Shown here: positions 1 through 6,375 of the stretch, piece after piece | How positions within the stretch are numbered: the stretch's first letter is position 1 | Layout: each line of letters opens with the position of its first letter | Origin: Cognatazoarcus sp050305135 | Lineage (GTDB): Bacteria > Pseudomonadota > Gammaproteobacteria > Burkholderiales > Rhodocyclaceae | DNA length: 8,174 nucleotides | Direction: 5' to 3' | NCBI GenBank assembly: GCA_050305135.1 | Contig: JBNLET010000166.1 | Span: forward strand, 1-8,174 | Translations under genes and position numbers: made by a program | Notes under the pieces: generated by a model | Database searches by the model: none | What the model was told of the DNA's origin: nothing | Seen by the model: the letters and a program-made list of their open reading frames with translations, nothing else

Positions 1-609
1 TGCGCGTTCCGCGAGCTCTACGTGCACACTGTGGATGCCGCCACGCCGGTGGTGGCGGCCAGCGGCTGCCTGTTCGAGCGGCTGTTCGCGCCGCGCAGCC
101 TCGGCCTGCTCGACTACGCGACGATCCTCGAGCGGCTGGTCTGCGAACGACTGCAGATGAGCGATTCGATCCTGCTGCCGATGCCCGAGAAGGACTTGAT
201 CGACGCCGACGTGCCGGCCGGTGGCTGCATCCGCTTCTCGCACCTGCCCTACATCCCGCAGCCGCCGGATGCACTCGATCCGGCCGCGCCGAACGATCCT
301 CTGTGGATCAGCCAGGGGCGGCGCTCGATGCTGCGGGTCTTCGACGCCAGTTGCACGACCACGGCGCCGATTTTCTGGCACACCGACTTCGGCCAGCCCG
401 GCTGCGCGGTGCTGCATCCGGACAGCGCCGACGCGTTGCGCTTCGGCGCCGAGGACGGCGGCGAGATGGGCGCCTGCCACACCTTCGCCCACACGCTGCG
501 CGAACGCGCGGTGATCGAGAAACTCCGCGATTTCCTGCCGGTGGGCATCGAGGCCGTGCTGGCGGCCGACGCCAGCCTGCTCTGCCCACCGCCCGAGGAG
601 CAGCCATGA
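1..609 (+). CDS. Unrecognised protein, C-terminal part (5' end outside window)
   Basis: The reading frame is open from the first base (Cys-Ala-Phe-Arg-Glu-Leu-Tyr) and ends at TGA 607-609, giving 202 visible residues. A GTG at 22 could start a 195-residue protein, but the open frame to its left and the lack of a clear ribosome site there make a truncated longer gene more likely. I do not recognise the family. The visible part looks soluble, with no membrane segment or signal peptide. It is rich in Asp, Pro and Cys, with a helical stretch near the start (a LLDYATILERL-type segment) and His-containing motifs (FWHTDFG, CHTFAHT). Its stop overlaps the start of the DUF6519 gene by four bases (ATGA), so the two are probably translationally coupled and belong to one operon. 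By position it could be an accessory or baseplate-associated protein of a phage-tail-like particle, but nothing in the sequence proves that. Confidence 0.7.
   Translation, partial: CAFRELYVHTVDAATPVVAASGCLFERLFAPRSLGLLDYATILERLVCERLQMSDSILLPMPEKDLIDADVPAGGCIRFSHLPYIPQPPDALDPAAPNDPLWISQGRRSMLRVFDASCTTTAPIFWHTDFGQPGCAVLHPDSADALRFGAEDGGEMGACHTFAHTLRERAVIEKLRDFLPVGIEAVLAADASLLCPPPEEQP
595..600 (+). promoter_or_regulatory. Shine-Dalgarno site of the DUF6519 gene
   Basis: GAGGAG lies five bases before the ATG at 606 and inside the end of the upstream gene. It decides the start: the same frame is open back to an ATG at 303, but only 606 has a ribosome site, and only 606 gives the family-like N-terminus MKTQISRD. 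Confidence 0.75.
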
Positions 610-3600
610 AGACCCAGATCTCACGCGACACCCACCAGCCGTCCCGCCACTACTCCAGCGTTCGTCTGCAGCAGGGGCGGATGATCGTCGATGCGGACTG
701 GAACGAGGCCGCCGACATCGGCCGCGAGCGGCTCGACCAGGCGCTGGCCGACGCGGTCGATTCCGGCGCGCCGCGCGCCGGCGGCCTGCGCCTGTTCCTG
801 GCCGGCAGCGCGCTGCGCCTGTCGCCCGGCCGGCTGTACGCGGAAGGCGTGCCGGCGACGCTGGAGGGCCCGGCCGGCGGCGTCGCACTGGGCGCCCAGC
901 CCGACTATCCGAACGCCCCGCCGCTGCCGGCCGGCGATCTGCGCTTCTACGCCGACGTCTGGCAGCGCTCGGTCGGTGCGCTGGAGGACCCGGCCCTGAT
1001 GGACCCCGGCCTGCACGGCGCCGACACCGCCAGCCGCGGGCGCACGATGCTGCAGGTGAAGTGGGGCGAGCCGGGCTTCGACCCGCTCGATGCGGCCGTC
1101 AATCCGCCGCTCGGCACGGCACGGCTGAGCCTTTCGCTGCGCACGCTGGCCACCAGCGACGACCCTTGCGACCCCTGCGCGGCCCAGGTGTCGGTCGACG
1201 ATCGGGTCGGCAACTACCTGTTCCGGGTCGAGGTGCACGCGCTCGCGCAGAGCGGCACCGACACGCTGCTGACGCTGAAGTGGTCGCGCGACAACGGCGC
1301 CGAGGCCTACGCGGTCGGCGCGACGCCGGCCGGCTTCGGCCAGGGCAACTGGATCTGGGAATATTTCGACGCCGCCAGCGAGATGCAGCTCGGCCTGCAC
1401 CCGAGCGCCGGCTTCCAGCCGCGGCGCGGCATCCTGTCCGAGAGCTTCACGCTGCCGGCCGATGCCTCGCAGCCGCGGGATTTCGTGCGCCAGTGGAACG
1501 GCTACGCGACGATCAACCTCTCGACCGCCACGCTGCAGGCCGGCGTCGACCGCGGCGTGGCGCTGTCGAACGGGCTCGCCGACGGCGCCCACGGCCGCAT
1601 CGACCTGGCCGCCGGCAGCTTCACCGCGCAGCTCGAGCTGATGGTGCTGACGCTCGATTTCGCCGGCCGCACGCTGCTGCCGGGCGACTACTGGCTGGCC
1701 GCGGTACGCGAGGCGGTGATGGCGAGCGGCGATCAACTGCTGGCCGACGCGCTGCCGGACGGCGTGCGGCACCACTACGTGGAGCTGGGGCAGCGCATCG
1801 GCGGCGCCCTGGTGCCGCCGCCCGGCCTCACGGACGATGCCTTTTCGCGCCGCATGCACTTCCCGCCGCTGACCGATCTCACCGCGGCCGACGTCGGCTT
1901 CAGCGAGCCGCCCGGCTGCGCCGGGCTGTATGCCGGCGCGCCGAACGTGCAGGAGGCGCTGGCGCGGATCTGCCAGATCGGCGCCGAGGACATCGGCGTC
2001 ACGCTGCCGGAGCCGCTGCCGCCGAACACCGTCGCCAGCCTGCTGGCGGCCCAGCTCGGCGCCGGCTGGCCCGACCTGGACGGCCAGCCGCGCACCCCCT
2101 CGGTACAGGACATGCTGCAGGCCCTGCTGCTGCAGGCCAACGGCGCGGCGCTGCCCTACACGGTGCCGGGCTGCGGCGACGCCACCACGCCGAGCGTGCG
2201 CAGCCTGCTCGGCCTTGCCGCCGGCCCCGGCCAGGTGGGCAGCACGCTGGACGCGCTGCTGTGCAACCTGACCGGCCAGCAGTTGCCGCTCGATCCGGCC
2301 GCCCTGAGCTGCCCGGAACTGATCGATTCCGGTGAAACCACCGTGCAGGGCGGACTGGACTTCCTGTGCCGCACCCGCCTGTCGAGCTGTGCGGCGGCGG
2401 TGCCGGTGGGGTCGCTGCAGACGCTGCTGCAGGATTTCGCCAACGGCAGCCAGCAGGACTTGTGGCTGTGCCTGATGCCGGGAGAGCACACGGTGGCCGG
2501 CGCGATCACCGTGGCCGGCAAGCGCAGCCTGCGCATCAGCGCCGCAGCCGCCAGCGCCAGCACGCTGCGGCTTACCGGCGGCCTCGTGTCGTTGGAGGCG
2601 CAGGAAGTGGGGCTGGAGGGGGTGAACGTGTCCTGCACGTCGTCGTCCCGCCTGCTGCTGCGCGGCAACCGCATCGTCGCCAGCCGCTGCCTGTTCACGC
2701 GCAGCAGCAGCAGTGGAAACCTGCCGCCGCTGGTGCGCCTCGAGGCGCTCGAGAACGGTGCCGACCTGTTGTGGCGCGACAACGTCATGAGCGACACCTG
2801 GCGCCAGTTGGCGGACGGCGGCGGGGTATTCGATCCCGGCCTGCTCGGCAACGCCGGTGTGCTCGCGGCGATCGACAACATTCGCGCCACGCCGGACCTG
2901 TACGAGGATCCGACCGTGTATGGGCAACTGGCCGGCGAACTCGCCAACGCCATCGGTGCGATGAGCGGCAACGAGCGCCTGGCCTGGCGCAACGCGGTGC
3001 GCGATGCGCCGGTGCTGGCCTCGCGCGCGCCGTTCGTGGCGCTGCGCGCGCCGCTGATCGACAACGCGCTGATCGCCGCCGACAGGCCGCTGCTGCGCAA
3101 TGCCAGCTTCGGTCCGCGCACCGATGCGGAGATCCGAGGCGACTTCGCGACCGCCATCGACGGCATCAACGCGGCCGGCGGCAATGCCGGCGCGATCGGG
3201 CAGCAGGTGGACGTGCTGATCGCGCTGCAATTCGTCTCCGGCTACGGCGTCGCGCTGAATCTCGCCGGCAACGAGCTCTCCGGCAGCCTGACCGACAACC
3301 ACCTGAACGGCGAGCTGCTGCTGATGAACGGGCTCGAGACCGGCCTCGACCCGCAGGCCGTCACGATCGGCGACCGCAACGGCGCCGCCACCGACGCGCC
3401 GGTCACCGGCAGCGGTCACCTGAGCCTGACCGGCAACCGCATCCAGCGGCTGTGGGCAAGGCTGCCTAACGGCTCGGTGGCGAACAGCTCGCTCGGCCAG
3501 AGCGTGCCGGGCTACGCCTCGCTGGCGCTGTCCGGCAACCAGTTGTTCGGCTACGGCCATTCGCTCTGCAGCGAGGTGCTGACGATGACCGGCAACCGGC

Positions 3601-3767
3601 TGATCGACCCGGACGCCAGCGGCAGCCGGACGATCGGCAAGCTGGTCTGCAACCGCGGCGCGCTGACCGCCAACGTGGCCGCCGCCGGCAACAGCGCCGC
3701 GGTGCTGAACGTGGTGGCGCCGGTCGCCACCTTCCCGGGCAACCTGGTCACGATCAACCGCATCTAG
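606..3767 (+). CDS. DUF6519 domain protein with C-terminal right-handed beta-helix
   Basis: This is a 1053-residue protein. The N-terminus (MKTQISRD, then HYSSVRLQQGRMIVDADWNE at about 15-33) is the signature of DUF6519, a family of unknown biochemical function often found in phage-tail-like/eCIS loci. Residues 1 to about 400 are a beta-rich, Trp-containing module with a CxxC (C188, C191). Residues 440-600 are low in aromatics and probably a helical linker. From about 600 onward the protein reads as a pectate-lyase-like solenoid, with short beta strands followed by Gly-Asn turns (GNRI 687, GNEL 888, GNRI 943, GNQL 977, GNRL 996, GNSA 1028, GNLV 1045). The rungs are interrupted at about 730-870 by a more helical insert. 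No catalytic residues could be assigned, so the helix may bind carbohydrate or act as a fibre or spike rather than an enzyme. No signal peptide is visible. The start overlaps the upstream stop, and the next gene begins nine bases after its stop. The DUF6519 assignment is firm; the role is inferred. Confidence 0.85.
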   Translation: MKTQISRDTHQPSRHYSSVRLQQGRMIVDADWNEAADIGRERLDQALADAVDSGAPRAGGLRLFLAGSALRLSPGRLYAEGVPATLEGPAGGVALGAQPDYPNAPPLPAGDLRFYADVWQRSVGALEDPALMDPGLHGADTASRGRTMLQVKWGEPGFDPLDAAVNPPLGTARLSLSLRTLATSDDPCDPCAAQVSVDDRVGNYLFRVEVHALAQSGTDTLLTLKWSRDNGAEAYAVGATPAGFGQGNWIWEYFDAASEMQLGLHPSAGFQPRRGILSESFTLPADASQPRDFVRQWNGYATINLSTATLQAGVDRGVALSNGLADGAHGRIDLAAGSFTAQLELMVLTLDFAGRTLLPGDYWLAAVREAVMASGDQLLADALPDGVRHHYVELGQRIGGALVPPPGLTDDAFSRRMHFPPLTDLTAADVGFSEPPGCAGLYAGAPNVQEALARICQIGAEDIGVTLPEPLPPNTVASLLAAQLGAGWPDLDGQPRTPSVQDMLQALLLQANGAALPYTVPGCGDATTPSVRSLLGLAAGPGQVGSTLDALLCNLTGQQLPLDPAALSCPELIDSGETTVQGGLDFLCRTRLSSCAAAVPVGSLQTLLQDFANGSQQDLWLCLMPGEHTVAGAITVAGKRSLRISAAAASASTLRLTGGLVSLEAQEVGLEGVNVSCTSSSRLLLRGNRIVASRCLFTRSSSSGNLPPLVRLEALENGADLLWRDNVMSDTWRQLADGGGVFDPGLLGNAGVLAAIDNIRATPDLYEDPTVYGQLAGELANAIGAMSGNERLAWRNAVRDAPVLASRAPFVALRAPLIDNALIAADRPLLRNASFGPRTDAEIRGDFATAIDGINAAGGNAGAIGQQVDVLIALQFVSGYGVALNLAGNELSGSLTDNHLNGELLLMNGLETGLDPQAVTIGDRNGAATDAPVTGSGHLSLTGNRIQRLWARLPNGSVANSSLGQSVPGYASLALSGNQLFGYGHSLCSEVLTMTGNRLIDPDASGSRTIGKLVCNRGALTANVAAAGNSAAVLNVVAPVATFPGNLVTINRI

Positions 3768-3770
3768 GAG
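3766..3770 (+). promoter_or_regulatory. Shine-Dalgarno site of the first DUF4157 gene
   Basis: AGGAG overlaps the TAG stop of the DUF6519 gene (3765-3767) and sits six bases before the ATG at 3777, which is ideal spacing. The overlap of stop and ribosome site supports coupled translation. Confidence 0.75.
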
Positions 3771-3776
3771 ACGGCC

Positions 3777-5198
3777 ATGAACCTCTACCAGGTCCGTCTG
3801 CGCAGTCATCGCTCAGCCGCGCGCAAAGGCGCCCGCAAGGCACTGCCGCCGCATCCAAGGGGCCTGCGCGGCGGCGCCGAGCGGGTCGCCGAGGCGCTCG
3901 GCGCGCCGCTGCAGGCCAAGCTGACGCTGGGCGCACCGGACGACGCGCAGGAGCGCGAAGCCGACGCCGTGGCCGAGCGGGTGATGCGCATGCCCGAGGG
4001 CGCGATGGCGGCCGAGGGCCCGGTGCAGCGCAAGTGCGCCGAATGCGAAAAGGAGGACGAGGCCGTGCGCCGCCAGAGCGACGGCGAAGCGGAGGAGGAA
4101 GAGCTGCAGCGCCAGGCCGGCGGCGAGGAAGAGGAGGAGGAAGTGCAGCGCCAGGCAGAGGGCGAGGAGGAGGAAGAGACGCTGCAGACCAAGGCCGAAG
4201 GCGCGCGGGCCGGCACCGTCGGCGCGGACACCGCGGCGCGCATCCGTGCCGCGCGCGGCGGCGGCGCATCGCTGCCGGCCGCCGAGCGGGCCTTCTTCGA
4301 GCCGCGCCTGGGCGCCGACCTGTCGCGGGTGCGGGTGCACCCGGACGGCGGCGCGGCGGATCTCAACCGGCGCCTCGGCGCGCGCGCCTTCACGGTCGGC
4401 AGCGACGTGTTCTTCGGCCGTGGCGAATACCGGCCCGGCAGCGAGGGCGGGCGCCGGCTGATGGCGCACGAATTGACCCATGTCCTGCAGCAGCGCGGCG
4501 AAGGCGAGCGGCTGCGGCGCTGGAACCTCGGCGCCGCGCCGGCGCCGCACGGCTGGAGCGAGGTCACCGATCCTGACCACATGGCGCGCCTGGCAGAGGC
4601 CGAAGCGATCGTCGAGGGCGCCATCGGCGACCGCAACTGCCGCAGTTTCTTCGCCGACAACTGCACCGACGGCAGCGGCGCCACGGCGGCGCGCGACACC
4701 TTCGACAAGGCCAACGTCTATCTGCGGCCGCACGACGACAACGTCTTCGGCGAGGGCGAATTCGGCGGCGACAACATCGCCTTCAACCTGCGCGCGTTCA
4801 GGATCGGCAAGTACATGATGGCCTCCTCGCTGCTGCACGAGTTGTTCCACAACTGCGACGCCACCGGCGTAGGCACCGGCCGCGCGGCCGAACTGTCGGC
4901 CGAGAACGCCACCGAGCGCTGCCGCCTGCACACGCCGTGGATCGACACGATCTCGCCGCGCAGCGGCTCGGCCGGCGACCGGGTGACGATCCGCGGCTGG
5001 AACTTCGGCCCGGTGCGGGGCGGCAGCGACGCGGTCGAGGTCGGCGGCGTGCGGGCCAACATCGTGCGCTGGGAGTTCATGGCCGGCACCAGCTCGCGCA
5101 CCGAGATCATCGTCGAAGTACCGGCCGGCGCCGGCGACGGCCTGGTGGTGATCAACAACGGCGTACGCAGCAACCTGGGCCGCTTCAGGGTGGTCTGA
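3777..5198 (+). CDS. DUF4157 (eCIS core) protein with second zincin-like domain and IPT/TIG domain
   Basis: This is a 473-residue protein with four modules. Residues 1-100 are a basic leader (MNLYQVRLRS) followed by the segment that usually precedes DUF4157 (LTLGAPDDAQEREADAVAER, 49-68) and a CxxC (C87, C90). Residues 102-140 are three acidic 13-residue repeats. Residues 166-239 are the DUF4157 core, ending in HELTHVLQQ with HExxH at 231-235. Residues 250-385 form a separate domain with a second HExxH (HELFH, 354-358). The possible third zinc ligand there is a downstream Glu (E372, E376 or E380). It also has four cysteines (C288, C296, C360, C382). Residues 387-473 match an IPT/TIG immunoglobulin-like fold (PWIDTISPRSGSAGDRVTIRG start, NFG turn, VPAG near the end). 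DUF4157 proteins are common companions or cargo of contractile injection systems. I infer a metalloprotease effector with a C-terminal binding domain. The protease activity, substrate and delivery are not shown by the sequence. No secretion signal is present, consistent with loading into a particle. Confidence 0.87.
   Translation: MNLYQVRLRSHRSAARKGARKALPPHPRGLRGGAERVAEALGAPLQAKLTLGAPDDAQEREADAVAERVMRMPEGAMAAEGPVQRKCAECEKEDEAVRRQSDGEAEEEELQRQAGGEEEEEEVQRQAEGEEEEETLQTKAEGARAGTVGADTAARIRAARGGGASLPAAERAFFEPRLGADLSRVRVHPDGGAADLNRRLGARAFTVGSDVFFGRGEYRPGSEGGRRLMAHELTHVLQQRGEGERLRRWNLGAAPAPHGWSEVTDPDHMARLAEAEAIVEGAIGDRNCRSFFADNCTDGSGATAARDTFDKANVYLRPHDDNVFGEGEFGGDNIAFNLRAFRIGKYMMASSLLHELFHNCDATGVGTGRAAELSAENATERCRLHTPWIDTISPRSGSAGDRVTIRGWNFGPVRGGSDAVEVGGVRANIVRWEFMAGTSSRTEIIVEVPAGAGDGLVVINNGVRSNLGRFRVV
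4080..4196 (+). repeat. Three in-frame 39-base repeats encoding acidic 13-residue units
   Basis: The units are residues 102-114 (DGEAEEEELQRQA), 115-127 (GGEEEEEEVQRQA) and 128-140 (EGEEEEETLQTKA) of the first DUF4157 protein. Each is a Glu run followed by a [LV]Q[RT][QK]A tail. The repeat lies between the CxxC and the DUF4157 core, and reads as a flexible, strongly negative linker. Earlier copies of the VQRK/VRRQ tail occur at about 83-100, so the repeat probably grew from that element. Confidence 0.85.
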
Positions 5199-5243
5199 AT
5201 GCCCGCTGCCAGCGCACCCCTTCGCACGGCACCCGGGCCATGA
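5199..5243 (+). CDS. Possible 14-residue minicistron bridging two DUF4157 genes
   Basis: An ATG follows the upstream TGA without a gap (TGA 5196-5198, ATG 5199-5201). Its frame encodes 14 residues (MPAASAPLRTAPGP) and stops at TGA 5241-5243, which overlaps the ATG of the next gene as ATGA. A ribosome ending the upstream gene could restart here and be carried to the next start, which has no good ribosome site of its own. The peptide resembles nothing known and is probably not functional as a product. It may equally be chance. Confidence 0.2.
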   Translation: MPAASAPLRTAPGP

Positions 5244-6295
5244 AGCGCCACCTGGTCCGGCTGCGCGCGGGTGGCCGCGCGAGCGGCCGCATCACGGCCC
5301 TGCCCCATCCGGCGCTGGCGCGCGCCGGCCAGCGGCGCCTGTCGCACGCGATCGCCGGGCCGGCGGGCACCGATGCCACCCTGGTCGTCGCGGCCGCTGC
5401 GCGCGGCCTCGGCGACGGGATCGCGACCCGCATCGCCGCCGCGCACGGGCGCGGGCGCGAGCTGCCGCGCGCCGAGAGGGCCTTCTTCGGCCCGCGGCTG
5501 GGCCTGGATCTGTCCGGCGTGCGCATCCATGCCGACAGCGAGGCCGACCGGCTCGCCCGGCGGCTCGGCGCGCAGGCGTTCACCCACGGCAACGATGTCT
5601 TCTTCGCGCGCGGCCGCTACCGCCCCGGTTCGCCCGAGGGGCGCCGGCTGCTGGCCCACGAGCTGGCCCACCTGCGCCAGCCCGACGCAGCCGGCAGCGT
5701 GCGGCGCAAGATCGACCTGATCACGGCCGACGCGAAGAAGCGACGCCTCGACTTCCACTTGTCGCTCGGCATCTACGGCGAGCGGGCAAGTCCCTCGCTG
5801 GCGCGCAAGTGGCGGCATGCGATCCAGCAGCACTGGAGCGGCAAGCTGAAGCTCGCCGACGGTCCGTTCCGGGTGCGCATGCATGCCGGCGTCAAGGCCT
5901 ACCCCGATCTGCCGGAGCAGTTCGCGAATCCGGCCAGTTGCCCGAAGCTGCCCGGCATGCAGTTGGCGCACGCGGCCATCGACGAGTCGAACGCGGTGCT
6001 GGTCGCGCCGCCGGCCTGCAACTCGGTGGTGGACTATCGCTGCGACTTCGGCCCCGATCCCTATAGCTGCGGCCGCTGGAGCGAGGACGCCCAGCCGCTG
6101 GCGGTGGCCCACGAAACCGGCCACCTGATGGGGCTGAAGGACCGCTACACGAACAACGCGGCCGGCGCCAGCGTGGACGATCCCGGCTATTGGAACGACA
6201 TCATGGCCAACGTCTGGAACGACAACGGCAAGACCGACTTCTCGCGCGCCTGGGTCGCGGCGATCTACCACTACTTCACCGGCCGCCGCTACTGA
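5240..6295 (+). CDS. DUF4157 protein with metzincin-like metalloprotease domain
   Basis: This is a 351-residue protein. The start MKRHLVRLRAGG mirrors the N-terminus of the preceding gene (MNLYQVRLRS) and is preferred over upstream in-frame codons, which lie in the tail of that gene. Residues 75-148 are the DUF4157 core with HELAH at 140-144. By hand count about 50 of 74 positions are identical, without gaps, to the core of the upstream protein, so the two are close paralogues. The usual LxVGxPDD..EADxVA segment before DUF4157 is missing. Residues 155-351 are a second domain with H291-E292-T-G-H295-L-M-G298-L-K-D301, i.e. HExxHxxGxxD. This is the metzincin zinc motif in the form with Asp as third ligand. 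It is followed by a plausible Met-turn (NDIMANV, M322). Four cysteines (C234, C260, C268, C277) precede the motif and could form disulfides. I infer a zinc endopeptidase effector; the substrate is unknown. There is no signal peptide, and the ribosome site is weak. Confidence 0.86.
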   Translation: MKRHLVRLRAGGRASGRITALPHPALARAGQRRLSHAIAGPAGTDATLVVAAAARGLGDGIATRIAAAHGRGRELPRAERAFFGPRLGLDLSGVRIHADSEADRLARRLGAQAFTHGNDVFFARGRYRPGSPEGRRLLAHELAHLRQPDAAGSVRRKIDLITADAKKRRLDFHLSLGIYGERASPSLARKWRHAIQQHWSGKLKLADGPFRVRMHAGVKAYPDLPEQFANPASCPKLPGMQLAHAAIDESNAVLVAPPACNSVVDYRCDFGPDPYSCGRWSEDAQPLAVAHETGHLMGLKDRYTNNAAGASVDDPGYWNDIMANVWNDNGKTDFSRAWVAAIYHYFTGRRY

Positions 6296-6299
6296 GACG

Positions 6300-6371
6300 A
6301 TGAGGACGTCGGCCAGGCCCATCGCATTCCCCGCCCGCTGCGCGCCGCAAGCGCCGGACGGCGGGCGCTGA
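6300..6371 (+). CDS. Possible 23-residue minicistron, or remnant N-terminus, before the third DUF4157 gene
   Basis: The ATG at 6300 comes four bases after the stop of the metzincin gene and opens a 23-residue frame (MRTSARPIAFPARCAPQAPD plus GGR). It ends at TGA 6369-6371, four bases before the ATG at 6376. The peptide is basic and Pro/Ala-rich, like many DUF4157 protein leaders. It could be a reinitiation relay, or an original N-terminus separated from its gene by a frameshift. Chance is not excluded. Confidence 0.2.
   Translation: MRTSARPIAFPARCAPQAPDGGR
6332..6367 (+). promoter_or_regulatory. Possible RNA hairpin just before the third DUF4157 gene
   Basis: CGCCCGCTG (6332-6340) can pair with CGGCGGGCG (6359-6367), nine pairs including one G-U. 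An alternative six-base stem AGCGCC (6350-6355) / GGCGCT (6364-6369) competes with it. Either would sit against the GAGG at 6370-6373 that serves as the ribosome site for the ATG at 6376, so it could dampen translation. Chance stems are common in DNA this GC-rich. Confidence 0.25.
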
Positions 6372-6375
6372 GGCG

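Noticed and set aside
303..605. A 101-codon in-frame extension of the DUF6519 gene to an ATG at 303
   Set aside because: It overlaps the upstream gene, its translation is Arg-rich and without homology, and the ATG at 606 has a proper ribosome site and gives the expected family N-terminus.
1061..2335. A 424-codon + strand frame inside the DUF6519 gene
   Set aside because: It is out of frame with a well-supported gene, and the product is almost only Arg, Ala, Gly and Pro.
621..3809. A 1062-codon open frame on the - strand, fully antisense to the DUF6519 gene
   Set aside because: It is the usual mirror frame of a GC-rich gene with G/C third positions. The translation is a low-complexity mix of Arg, Ala, Gln, Gly and Val with no domain, while the + strand frame has a family signature and a ribosome site.
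4937..5239. An in-frame extension of the metzincin gene into the tail of the preceding gene
   Set aside because: The extension lies over the TIG domain coding region and translates to Arg/Gly-rich shadow sequence. MKRHLVRLR at 5240 matches the paralogue start.
6350..6369. The AGCGCC/GGCGCT stem considered as a transcription terminator between the second and third DUF4157 genes
   Set aside because: The stem is only six pairs, no T-run follows, and the next gene begins seven bases later. A weak translational role is at most possible.
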